DNA of 64,000 nucleotides from JAHQVI01 sp963727575 (GTDB lineage: Bacteria; Pseudomonadota; Alphaproteobacteria; Rhizobiales; Rhodomicrobiaceae), in contig CAVSIA010000023.1 of assembly GCA_963727575.1 (NCBI GenBank), forward strand, positions 70,669-134,668. Reading direction: 5' to 3'. The translations under genes and the position numbers were made by a program. Below the pieces are notes generated by a model that saw nothing but the letters and a program-made list of their open reading frames with translations, did not search any database and was not told the DNA's origin. Shown here one piece after another: positions 38,162 through 46,700 of the stretch (its first letter is position 1; each line of letters begins with the position of its first letter).

Positions 38162-38926
38162 TCAGAGCAGCTTACGGTGGAAATACGCGCCGCGCATAAA
38201 ATAGAACGGCACTGCGGCTTCCGGGTCATCCAGGCTGCCGGCGCGGATCCTGTCGTCGAGATCGTCCAGCACCATACGGGTGATGCTCGGCAGGTCCTGC
38301 CGCCTGGCGTCGGACAGCGTAAACCATTCGATGGCCACGAATTCGCCGTCCAGGATCGAGGTGTTGCCGGTGATCTGATCGGCGGGCACGACGAAGAAAC
38401 GCGTGTCGAAGCGCCTGCGCGTGCGCGGCGGCGTAATCGCGCGGGCGAGGAACGAGAAGCGGGAGAAATCGGGGCTGATCTGATTTGCGACGCCCGGCAC
38501 ATTGGCGCCAGTGCCGATGATGATGCCGGTCTCTTCCTGGGTCTCGCGGAGCGCCGCATGAGCGAGCGCATAGCCGCGCTGCGGGTGCGGCCGCCCGGCG
38601 ATGCCCCGTAGCAGCTTCGCCGTCATCGGCGCCGCGAGCCGGCAACCGATGCTGCCCAGATAGTCCTGAGGCTCAACGCGGCCGCCAGGAAAGACGAATT
38701 TTCCCGGCATGAATTTCAGATTATGGTGCCGCTGGCCCATCAGCAGCTTCGGCTCCGGGCCGCTGCGGTCGAGCAGGAGCAGCGTTGAGGCGTCGCGGGG
38801 GCGGGAATTGGCAAAGCCGCTGTTCTGGACGCGCTCGGTCAGCTCGCGCCAGCGCCCGCCTGCCGTGGCCGCGCTCCTGCTTTCCGGCGATGCTTCGCCG
38901 TCCGGCTTGCCGACGGTGTCAACCAA
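38162..38926 (-). CDS. NUDIX hydrolase
   Basis: A roughly 254-residue NUDIX-fold hydrolase. The Nudix helix is seen as ALAHAALRETQEETGI (RExxEE) at about residues 120-135, with the preceding glycine-rich FVFPGGRVEPQD. The N-terminal extension before residue 30 is Ser/Gly/Arg-rich. The start is uncertain: TTG 38926 overlaps the DUF983 stop by 8 bp; an ATG at 38980 is in frame but overlaps DUF983 by 62 bp. The upstream neighbour DUF983 has this same order in related genomes. The substrate (nucleoside diphosphate or CoA derivative) is not determinable. Confidence 0.85.
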   Translation of the reverse strand: MVDTVGKPDGEASPESRSAATAGGRWRELTERVQNSGFANSRPRDASTLLLLDRSGPEPKLLMGQRHHNLKFMPGKFVFPGGRVEPQDYLGSIGCRLAAPMTAKLLRGIAGRPHPQRGYALAHAALRETQEETGIIIGTGANVPGVANQISPDFSRFSFLARAITPPRTRRRFDTRFFVVPADQITGNTSILDGEFVAIEWFTLSDARRQDLPSITRMVLDDLDDRIRAGSLDDPEAAVPFYFMRGAYFHRKLL

Positions 38927-39374
38927 CGGTCTCGACCTTTGCGAATTCGGCGTCCTCGACGTGATCGGGATCGAAGCCATGCATGTAGAGCGCCCATTGC
39001 AGCCCGACGATGACGCCCTTCACGATCGGCAGCAAAGACAGGCAGATCAGCACCGCGACCGGCAGCCATATTGCGGCGTGAAGCCAGAGCGGCGGCTTGT
39101 ACGTCTCCAGGGCGAGGACCATCGGCACCAGCAAATGGCCGGCGATGAAGATGGTGAAATAAGGCGGCGCATCGTCGGCGCGGTGGTGGTGCAGCGCCTC
39201 GCCGCAGGCCGGACAGGCGTCGGCGATCTTCAGATAGCTGCGATACAGCCGTCCTTCACCGCAGGCCGGGCAGCGTCCGCGGCCGCCGCGGATCATGGAT
39301 TTGAAAACATCGCGCGCGGGTCGGGCATCGCCGTCCCCGCCGCCATCGCCGTTTTGCGATCGATACTGGTACAT
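38919..39374 (-). CDS. DUF983 membrane protein with zinc-ribbon-like cysteines
   Basis: A 151-residue DUF983 protein. It has two CxxC pairs, GRCPACGEGRLYR (about residue 33-45) and DACPACGEALHHH (about 52-64), which suggest a metal-binding ribbon. Two membrane helices follow, at about residues 72-92 (YFTIFIAGHLLVPMVLAL) and 98-120 (LWLHAAIWLPVAVLICLSLLP). The function is unknown. It is followed on the same strand by the NUDIX gene, whose start probably overlaps its end. ATG 39374 gives a Gly/Asp-rich N-terminus. Confidence 0.87.
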   Translation of the reverse strand: MYQYRSQNGDGGGDGDARPARDVFKSMIRGGRGRCPACGEGRLYRSYLKIADACPACGEALHHHRADDAPPYFTIFIAGHLLVPMVLALETYKPPLWLHAAIWLPVAVLICLSLLPIVKGVIVGLQWALYMHGFDPDHVEDAEFAKVETVG

Positions 39375-39446
39375 AGTCAGAACATACCTCGCACGAGGTT
39401 AAAAGGAAACGACGATGGGTCGCGTCCTATGGCCGCCTGGCTCGGC

Positions 39447-41702
39447 CTATCGGCGGCGGCGGACCGGCTTGCCGCGAACGCGCTTGCGCCGGGCCAGCTT
39501 CAGGTCGAACCGGCCTTCGCTGACGACCTGGAAGCGTAGCGCGCCGGCCACCGGATGCGCTTCGACAAGGCGGACTTCGACCGGATCGCCGAGCCGGAAG
39601 GTCTCGCCCGTGCGTTCGCCGATCAGCGCATGGTCGGACTCGGCATAGGCGTAATAGTCCTTACCGATCGTCGATGCGGGAATGAAGCCGTCGGCGCCGG
39701 TCTCGTTCAGCTTGACGAACATGCCGGAGCGGGTGACGCCGGAGATGCGGCCGGTGAAGGTCGCGCCGATCCTGGTTGCGAGATGAATGGCGATCAGCCG
39801 GTCGACCGTGTCGCGCTCGGCGGCCATGGCGCGCCGCTCGGCCTGGGAAATCTGCTCCGCGACCGCGTCCAGCTCGCCGATCTCCTCATCCGTCAGCCCG
39901 CCGGGGCCAAGCTTCAGCGACCTGATCAGGGCGCGGTGGACGATCAGGTCGGCATAGCGGCGGATCGGCGAGGTGAAATGCGCATAGCGCCGCAGATTGA
40001 GGCCGAAATGGCCGAGATTGCTGGGGCTGTACTCCGCCTGCGCCTGCGACCGGAGAATGACTTCGTTAACCAGTTCGGAGAATTCCCCGTCCTTGGTCTG
40101 GCCGAGGACGCGGTTGAACTGGCGCGGCTGGATCAGTCCCGCCTTCGGCATGGAGATATCGATCGTGGCCAGAAACTCGGCGAGCGCCTTGAGCTTTTCC
40201 TCTGTCGGGGCGTCATGGATGCGGTAGAGCAGGGGCGATTTCGTCGCCTCCAGCGCTTCCGCCGCCGCGACATTGGCCTGGATCATGAACTCTTCGATCA
40301 GTTTGTGCGCATCGAGCCGCTCCGGCGTGGTGATGCGGGCCACGCGCCCGTCCTCGTCGAGAATGATCTTGCGCTCGGGCAGGTCGAGTTCCAGCGGCGC
40401 GCGCTTCTCCCGGCCCCGGCGCAGGGCCTCGTATGCGTCCCATAGCGGCTTCAGGACCGACTCAAGGAGCGGCCCGGTGCGCTCGTTCGGGTGGCCGTCG
40501 ATGGCAGCCTGGGCTTCCGGGTAGGACAGCTTTGCCGCCGAGCGCATCATGGCGCGCATGAATTGATGCTCGCGCTTGGCGCCGTGCTCGTCGAACACCA
40601 TGCGGACCGCCAGGCAGGGCCGGTCGACATTCTCCTTCAGCGAGCACAGGTCGGTCGACAGAGCCTCGGGCAGCATCGGAACGACGCGGTCGGGGAAGTA
40701 CACCGAATTGCCGCGCTTCAACGCCTCTTTGTCGAGCGCGGTTCCGGGTCTGACGTAAAAGGAGACGTCGGCGATCGCCACGATGACGATGAAGCCGCCT
40801 TCATTGCCGGCATCGGTGTCGGGCGCGGCCCAGACGGCGTCGTCGTGGTCCTTGGCGTCGGCGGGATCGATGGTGATCAGCGGCGTCTTGCGCAGATCGT
40901 CGCGCGCCTTCAGCGTCGGCGGTGTCATGTCCGCCGTTTCGTCCTCGACCGCGCGCGGGAAGACGTTCGGCAGGCCGTAGCTCTCGATGGCGATCATGCT
41001 GATCGCGCGCTCGCCTTCCGGATGGCCGAGCCGCTCGACGATCCTGGCGCGGGGCGCCAGCGCGCGCCCGGTTTTCATGATCTCGAAGCGGACCAGGTCG
41101 CCATCCTTGGCGCCCTCGTTCTCGCCCGGCGCGATAGGCCATTCCCTGAGCTGCTTCTTGTCGATCGGCTCGATGATGCCGCCTTCGCCGGAGACGCGGT
41201 AGACGCCGAGCTGGCGGGCGCGCTCCCGCTGCAGGATCTTGATCGGCGCTCCCACATACTTAAAACCCTCCTGCTCGGAGGAGGGATCGATCCGCGACAG
41301 GACGTGATCGCCGGTGCCGGGCATGCGGCCGCGCTTCAGCAACATCAGCACGCGCGGCGGCGGGCCTTCGGCGTCCTCGTTCCAGTCGGCGGGGATGGCG
41401 TACAAATCGCCGTTCTCGTCATTGCCGACGATTTCGAGCACGCCGACCGGCGGCAGCTCGCCGCGCCCGCGCAGACTCTTGCGGTTCTTGGCGATCAGCC
41501 CTTCCTCGGCCAGATCGCGGAGCAGCCGTTTGAGGAAGATGCGCTGGTCGCCCTTCAGATTGAAGGCGCGGGCGATCTCGCGCTTGCCGACCTTGGCGGG
41601 CGAGGTACGGATGAATTCGAGAACCGCCTCCTTGCTCGGCAAGCTCGCGTCTTTTCCCTTCTTCGCTTTGCGTTTTGCCGGCGGCTTTTCGATGTCGGTC
41701 AA
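39447..41702 (-). CDS. rnr: Ribonuclease R
   Basis: RNase R is a processive 3'-5' exoribonuclease that degrades structured RNA. The 751-residue protein has an N-terminal winged-helix/cold-shock region (residues 20-110, VLEFIRTSPAKVGKREIARAF). The RNB domain catalytic block is LITIDPADAKDHDDAVWA, with the Mg-binding aspartates. FTSPIRRYADLIVHRALI is in the C-terminal half of the RNB domain. An S1 domain (IGATFTGRISGVTRSGMFVKL) and a basic tail complete it. A TTG start (41702) overlaps the topA stop (TTGA), the expected coupling. The topA-rnr order is conserved in the group. Confidence 0.96.
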   Translation of the reverse strand: MTDIEKPPAKRKAKKGKDASLPSKEAVLEFIRTSPAKVGKREIARAFNLKGDQRIFLKRLLRDLAEEGLIAKNRKSLRGRGELPPVGVLEIVGNDENGDLYAIPADWNEDAEGPPPRVLMLLKRGRMPGTGDHVLSRIDPSSEQEGFKYVGAPIKILQRERARQLGVYRVSGEGGIIEPIDKKQLREWPIAPGENEGAKDGDLVRFEIMKTGRALAPRARIVERLGHPEGERAISMIAIESYGLPNVFPRAVEDETADMTPPTLKARDDLRKTPLITIDPADAKDHDDAVWAAPDTDAGNEGGFIVIVAIADVSFYVRPGTALDKEALKRGNSVYFPDRVVPMLPEALSTDLCSLKENVDRPCLAVRMVFDEHGAKREHQFMRAMMRSAAKLSYPEAQAAIDGHPNERTGPLLESVLKPLWDAYEALRRGREKRAPLELDLPERKIILDEDGRVARITTPERLDAHKLIEEFMIQANVAAAEALEATKSPLLYRIHDAPTEEKLKALAEFLATIDISMPKAGLIQPRQFNRVLGQTKDGEFSELVNEVILRSQAQAEYSPSNLGHFGLNLRRYAHFTSPIRRYADLIVHRALIRSLKLGPGGLTDEEIGELDAVAEQISQAERRAMAAERDTVDRLIAIHLATRIGATFTGRISGVTRSGMFVKLNETGADGFIPASTIGKDYYAYAESDHALIGERTGETFRLGDPVEVRLVEAHPVAGALRFQVVSEGRFDLKLARRKRVRGKPVRRRR

Positions 41703-44296
41703 GCCGATGCCTCTGAATTGGCCGACGGAGCCTTTTTGCCGCTCTTGCCTTTGGCCTTGGGTTTGGCGGTCTTGGCCGGCTTGCCGTTGGCAGCGCGGGC
41801 GGCGATCAGCTTGACGGCCTGATCCATGGTGATCTCTTCAGGATTGACGTCCTTGGGAATCGTCGCGTTGACCTTCCCGTGTTTGACGTAGGGTCCGTAA
41901 CGCCCGGCGAGCACCTGGATCTCGCCTCCGAGCTCGGGATGCGCCCCCAGGCTCTTCAGCGCCGTTTGCGTGGTGCGACCGCGGCCCTTCTTCGGCTCCG
42001 CGAGCAGGCTCACGGCGCGATTGAGGCCGATGGTGAACACCTCTTCGGGGCCTTCGAGATTGGCATATTTCTTGTCGTGCTCGATGAACGGGCCGTAGCG
42101 GCCGAAACCGGCGACGATCGGCTTGCCGGTTTCCGGATGCTTGCCGACCTCGCGCGGCAGCGCCAGCAGCTTCAGCGCCAGCGCTAGGTCGATCTCAGCA
42201 TCGAGACCGCGCGGGATCGAGGCGCGCTTCGGCTTGTCGCCCTTTTCCTCGGCCTCGCCGAGCTGGAAATACGGCCCGAACCGGCCGTTCTTCAGAAATA
42301 CCGTCAGCCCCGAGTCCGGGTCGACGCCCAGCTCCTGGTCGGTGGACAGCGCCGCGGCATCGCCCTGCTCGGGCGCGGCGTCGGAGAACTGCCTCGTATA
42401 GCGGCATTCCGGATAGTTGGAGCAGCCGACGAAGGCGCCGAACTTGCCGATCTTCAGACCGAGCTGGCCGGTGGCGCAGGCCGGGCATTTGCGCGGATCG
42501 CCGCCGTCGGCGGCCAGCGGGAAGATATAGGGGCCGAGGATCTCATTGAGTGCGTCGAGCACCTCGGAGACGCGCAGCTCCTTGGTCTCGTTCACCGCGG
42601 CAATGAAGTCCCGCCAGAAATCGCGCAGCACGTCCTTCCAGGCCAGCTTGCCGTCGGAAATCAGGTCGAGCTTTTCCTCCAGGTCCGCCGTGAAGTCATA
42701 TTCGACGTAGCGATTGAAGAAGCTTTCCAGGAACGCCGTGACCAGCCGTCCCTTATCCTCGGGGATCAGCCGCTTCTTCTCGAAGCGCACATATTCGCGG
42801 TCGCGGAGCACGGCGAGGGTTGAGGCATAGGTCGAGGGCCGCCCGATGCCGAGCTCCTCCATTTTCTTGACTAGAGAGGCTTCGGTGTAGCGCGGCGGCG
42901 GTTCGGTGTGGTGCTCTTCCGCCTTGACCGGACCGCGGGCCAGCGGGTCGCCGGCGCCGAGCCTGGGCAGCCTTGCGTCGTCATCGCCTTCCTTGTCGTC
43001 GATGCCTTCCTCGTAGAGCTTGAGGAAGCCGTCGAACAGCACCACCGAGCCGGTGACGCGCAGGCCGTAAGTCTCGCCGCCATTGGTCGCGTCGATGTCG
43101 ACCGTGGTGCGCTCCAGCTCGGCGCTTGCCATCTGGCTGGCAACGGCGCGCTGCCAGACCAGCTTATAGAGCCCCGCTTCGTCCGGCTTCAGCTTGCGCG
43201 CCAGGGTCTGCGGCAGGCGGCTGAACTCCGTCGGACGGATGGCCTCGTGCGCCTCCTGGGCATTCTTCGCCTTGGTCTTGTAGTCGCGCGGGCGGCCGGG
43301 CAGGTAGTTGGCGCCGAACTCGCCGGAGACCACGCTGCGGCATTCCGCGATCGCCTCGGGCACGATCTGCACGCCGTCGGTTCTCATATAGGTGATCAGG
43401 CCGGCGGTCTCGCCGCCGATGTCGACGCCTTCATAGAGGCGCTGTGCGACCTGCATCGTCTGGCGCGCGGAAAAGCCCAGCTTGCGGGAGGCTTCCTGCT
43501 GCAGCGTCGAGGTGGTGAAGGGGGGGGCGGGATGGCGCTTATAGCCGCTGACATCGACGGAGCGGACCTTATAGTCGCACGCTTCCAGCGCCGCTTTCAG
43601 CTTCAGCGCCTCGGTCTCGTTCGGGATGTCGAACTTTTCCAGCTTCTTGCCGAGCGCGCTGATCAGCCGGGCTTCGAATTCCTCCGATTTGCCGGTCTTC
43701 ATCAGTGCCGCCAGCGTCCAATATTCGCGGGAGACGAAGGCCTGGATTTCGGTTTCGCGAGCGCAGACCAGCCGCAGAGCCACCGATTGCACGCGGCCCG
43801 CCGACCTTGCGCTCGGCAGTTTGCGCCACAGAACCGGCGACAGCGTAAAGCCGACCAGATAGTCGAGCGCACGGCGGGCGAGGTAAGCGTCGACCAGCGG
43901 CGCATCGATTTCGCGCGGATGGGAGAAGGCTTCCTTGATCGCCTCCTTAGTTACCGCGTTGAAGGCGACCCTTTCGACCGCCACGCCCTTGAGTGCGCGC
44001 TTTTCCTGAAGGATCTGCAGGAGGTGCCAGGAGATCGCCTCGCCCTCGCGATCCGGATCGGTCGCGAGAATCAGCCGGTCGGCGCCCTTCACCGCCCGGG
44101 CGATTTCATTCACAACTTTTACAGAGTCGGAGTCCACCGCCCAGGCCATGGAAAAGTCGTCGTCGGGCTGAACTGATCCATCCTTTGCAGGAAGATCGCG
44201 CACATGGCCGAAGGACGGGAAGACTTTATAATCCTTCCCCAAATACTTGTTTATGGTTTTTGCTTTCGCCGCCAATTCAACGATGACGATATTCAT
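41699..44296 (-). CDS. topA: DNA topoisomerase I
   Basis: Topoisomerase I relaxes negative supercoils. The 865-residue protein has the TOPRIM domain at the start, with DPDREGEAISWH carrying the acidic metal site, and the active-site Tyr in GLITYMRTDGVQI. PSTYASTLAVLRDREY and a zinc-ribbon segment CPACATGQLGLKIGKFGAFVGC follow. The repeated topoisomerase C-terminal modules end in a Lys/Ala-rich tail (KPAKTAKPKAKGKSGKK). ATG 44296 is the start. The first motif reads IVELAAKAKT rather than the near-invariant VVESPAKAKT; the catalytic Glu is retained. The small overlap with rnr links their expression. Confidence 0.97.
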   Translation of the reverse strand: MNIVIVELAAKAKTINKYLGKDYKVFPSFGHVRDLPAKDGSVQPDDDFSMAWAVDSDSVKVVNEIARAVKGADRLILATDPDREGEAISWHLLQILQEKRALKGVAVERVAFNAVTKEAIKEAFSHPREIDAPLVDAYLARRALDYLVGFTLSPVLWRKLPSARSAGRVQSVALRLVCARETEIQAFVSREYWTLAALMKTGKSEEFEARLISALGKKLEKFDIPNETEALKLKAALEACDYKVRSVDVSGYKRHPAPPFTTSTLQQEASRKLGFSARQTMQVAQRLYEGVDIGGETAGLITYMRTDGVQIVPEAIAECRSVVSGEFGANYLPGRPRDYKTKAKNAQEAHEAIRPTEFSRLPQTLARKLKPDEAGLYKLVWQRAVASQMASAELERTTVDIDATNGGETYGLRVTGSVVLFDGFLKLYEEGIDDKEGDDDARLPRLGAGDPLARGPVKAEEHHTEPPPRYTEASLVKKMEELGIGRPSTYASTLAVLRDREYVRFEKKRLIPEDKGRLVTAFLESFFNRYVEYDFTADLEEKLDLISDGKLAWKDVLRDFWRDFIAAVNETKELRVSEVLDALNEILGPYIFPLAADGGDPRKCPACATGQLGLKIGKFGAFVGCSNYPECRYTRQFSDAAPEQGDAAALSTDQELGVDPDSGLTVFLKNGRFGPYFQLGEAEEKGDKPKRASIPRGLDAEIDLALALKLLALPREVGKHPETGKPIVAGFGRYGPFIEHDKKYANLEGPEEVFTIGLNRAVSLLAEPKKGRGRTTQTALKSLGAHPELGGEIQVLAGRYGPYVKHGKVNATIPKDVNPEEITMDQAVKLIAARAANGKPAKTAKPKAKGKSGKKAPSANSEASA

Positions 44297-44583
44297 GCGA
44301 TTTTCCGATTTCTGCATAAGGTGTGAGGGGTTTTCGTTCGAGATATGCGGATGATATCTGGATTTCGCCGCTTTGGTACATCAAGCCTCGACCGAACGGG
44401 GCCGTCACCCAACGCACAGTAAGGGCAAAAGAGCACCACGCTGTCAAATACAGAATGATAGGGGTTGAAACGTCTTGCGAGACGCAACCAAAGCGGGTAT
44501 TTCCATAACCACTTAATTTGAAGAATAATAACGTTTAAGCCTTTCCGGTCGAGATGTCACATAAATATAAAAAGGGAAAATCA

Positions 44584-44835
44584 ATGATCAGTGCTCAGGA
44601 ACTAACCCCGTCCGAGGCACCATTTCTTTCCAAGCAGAACGATCAGCCCAAGCTGCCGGTCAGTACGCCTTCAGGAGCCCCGGTTGGCCCCAAGGCAGTG
44701 GCCGAATATTCCGCAGATATGCTAAATCAACTGCGTGATCTTGCTCACGGCGCGGGGCTTACTTTTCTTGCATATCTCATTCAAGTGGCAGTTGAAGAGG
44801 CAAAGATCCAGGCCGAGGAGCATCAGGATCGCTGA
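44584..44835 (+). CDS. Small hypothetical protein
   Basis: An 83-residue protein with no recognised family. It begins at ATG 44584 with AAAAAGGGAAAA upstream. The N-terminal third is Pro/Ser-rich and probably disordered (TPSEAPFLSKQNDQPKLPV). The C-terminal half forms an amphipathic-to-hydrophobic helix (ADMLNQLRDLAHGAGLTFLAYLIQVAVEEAK). It is divergent from topA and convergent with dprA. The ribosome-binding site and coherent composition support a real gene, but nothing more can be said about function. Confidence 0.7.
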   Translation: MISAQELTPSEAPFLSKQNDQPKLPVSTPSGAPVGPKAVAEYSADMLNQLRDLAHGAGLTFLAYLIQVAVEEAKIQAEEHQDR

Positions 44836-44881
44836 AATTGGCGATTGAAGCCGTAAAATCAAGCGGTGCGGACCCGGTTCG

Positions 44882-46072
44882 TCACAGAAGAGCCTGCACG
44901 GCAGCGGGCCTCAGCGAAACGCGTTCGTCGGCGTGGCGTTCGATGCGTCCGGCAAGGTCCAGCTCCAGAAGCGCGACCGTCAGGCTCCGCACGCTCACGC
45001 CGGTCTGCCGCAGCAGATTGTCCGGGTGAACCGGTGCGAAACTGAGCGCGGCGAGGATGGTTTCACGGTCTTTGGAATCCGGCTCGCCAGAGCGGTAGTC
45101 CATGGGCAAGGCGAGGCTGGCCTGCTGCGGGCTCTGCCGCCATTGCGCCGCAGCGCCGAAGCCGGCGAAAAGCTCGGAAGCCACGTCCTCCGCACATGTG
45201 GCGAGATGGGCGCCGGCTTTGATCAGACCGTTGGTGCCGATGGCGCGCAGGTCGAGCGGATGCCCGGGGACGGCGAACACCTCGCGGCCCTGCTCCAGGG
45301 CGAGCCGTGCGGTGATCAATGAGCCGGACTTCTTCGCCGCCTCGACCACGACGACGCCGGACGCGACGCCCGAAATGATGCGGTTGCGTCTGGGGAAGTC
45401 CTGGCCGCGCGGGACGAAGCCGGGCGGCGATTCGCTGATCAGCAGTCCGCGCGTCGCGATCGCCTCGTGCAGCGCGGCGTTTTCGGGCGGATAGATATAG
45501 TCGATGCCGCCGGCGATCACGGCGACGGTGCCGGTAGCCAGCGCGGCTTCATGCGCCGAGGTGTCGATGCCGCGCGCCAGGCCGGACACGATGACGATAC
45601 CGGCGGCGCCGAGATCGCGCGCCAGGTCCTGGGTGAAGTGGCGCCCCGCAGCCGATGCATTTCTCGATCCGACGATGGCGACCGTATTGCGGGCGGCCAA
45701 GCCCGGATCGCCGCGCGCATAGAGCAGCGGCGGCGACGCGGGGATGTGCGCCAGGAGCGGCGGATAAGCGGCCTCGCCCAATGCGAGGATCGCGGCGCCC
45801 GCGCGTTCAGCCGCTTCCCATTCCTGCTCGGCTTCCTCGCGTGGGCAGATCCGGCGCGCCTGACGGATGCCACCACGCCGGCTCAGCTCGGGAATGGCTT
45901 CGAGCGCCGCCGCGGCGTTGCCGAAATGGCTAATCAGCTCATGGAAGGTGACCGGGCCGATCGTCTCGGTCCGGATCAGGCGGATCCAGTCGATCTTCTC
46001 CCGATCGCTGAGCGTGACCGTTTCGGTGTCCTCGCCCCTTGCGCCGTCCGTCTCAGCTTCGCCCGCCGCCAA
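44882..46072 (-). CDS. dprA: DNA-processing protein DprA
   Basis: DprA loads RecA onto incoming single-stranded DNA in natural transformation and is widely conserved even in non-competent bacteria. The 396-residue protein has a SAM-like N-terminal domain (EKIDWIRLIRTETIGPVTFHEL). The Rossmann-like core holds VAIVGSRNASAAGRHF, VSGLARGIDTSAHEAAL, and GGIDYIYPPENAALHEAI. A C-terminal winged-helix-like region lies near residue 320 (LSFAPVHPDNLLRQTGVSV). The start TTG 46072 overlaps the plsY stop by 20 bp; a slightly shorter start is possible. plsY-dprA is a conserved pair. Confidence 0.93.
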   Translation of the reverse strand: MAAGEAETDGARGEDTETVTLSDREKIDWIRLIRTETIGPVTFHELISHFGNAAAALEAIPELSRRGGIRQARRICPREEAEQEWEAAERAGAAILALGEAAYPPLLAHIPASPPLLYARGDPGLAARNTVAIVGSRNASAAGRHFTQDLARDLGAAGIVIVSGLARGIDTSAHEAALATGTVAVIAGGIDYIYPPENAALHEAIATRGLLISESPPGFVPRGQDFPRRNRIISGVASGVVVVEAAKKSGSLITARLALEQGREVFAVPGHPLDLRAIGTNGLIKAGAHLATCAEDVASELFAGFGAAAQWRQSPQQASLALPMDYRSGEPDSKDRETILAALSFAPVHPDNLLRQTGVSVRSLTVALLELDLAGRIERHADERVSLRPAAVQALL

Positions 46073-46646
46073 TTTTGCTCTCCTCGCCCTTCATAAGTCG
46101 CGAAATGTTGGCATGATGGCGGAAGAAGACCAGGATTGTCAGTACCGTGAAAAGCCCTACAGCGGGCCAGTCCTGCCGGATGGCGAGCAGCAGTGGCGCC
46201 GCGGCCGAGGCGATGAGCGCCGAAAGCGACGAATAGCGGGTCAAGAACGCAACGCCGATCCACACCGCTCCGAACGCCGCAGCGATCAGCGGCGCGACCG
46301 CGGCGAGGATGCCGATATAGGTGGCGACGCCCTTGCCGCCCTTGAAGCCCAGCCAGACCGGGAACAGGTGGCCGAGGAACGCGCCAAATCCGGCGACCAG
46401 GCCCATCTCTGCGCCCCACCGGCTGGCAATCAGCACCGCGACGCAGCCCTTGCCGAAATCGCCGAGCAGCGTCAGCGCCGCCAGCCATCTTTTGCCCGTG
46501 CGCAACACGTTGGTCGCCCCGATATTGCCGGAGCCGATCGAGCGGATGTCGCCGAGACCGGCGAGCCGGGTGATGATCAGCCCGAACGGGATCGATCCCA
46601 GCGCATAGCCGAATGCGAGAGCGGCGACAAAGGCGAGACTGATCAT
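46053..46646 (-). CDS. plsY: Glycerol-3-phosphate acyltransferase PlsY
   Basis: PlsY is the membrane acyltransferase that makes lysophosphatidic acid from acyl-phosphate and glycerol-3-phosphate. The 197-residue protein has several membrane helices. The three family motifs are GSIPFGLIITRLAGLGDIRSIGSGNIGATN, GFGAFLGHLFPVWLGFKGGKGVAT, and RHHANISRLMKGEE near the end. ATG 46646 follows GGAGATCGC. The gene is between pyrC' and dprA on the same strand. Confidence 0.94.
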   Translation of the reverse strand: MISLAFVAALAFGYALGSIPFGLIITRLAGLGDIRSIGSGNIGATNVLRTGKRWLAALTLLGDFGKGCVAVLIASRWGAEMGLVAGFGAFLGHLFPVWLGFKGGKGVATYIGILAAVAPLIAAAFGAVWIGVAFLTRYSSLSALIASAAAPLLLAIRQDWPAVGLFTVLTILVFFRHHANISRLMKGEESKIGGGRS

Positions 46647-46700
46647 GCAGCGATCTCCGGCGCTCAATCGGCCAGCCCGCGGGGGCAGGCGATTTCTGGA

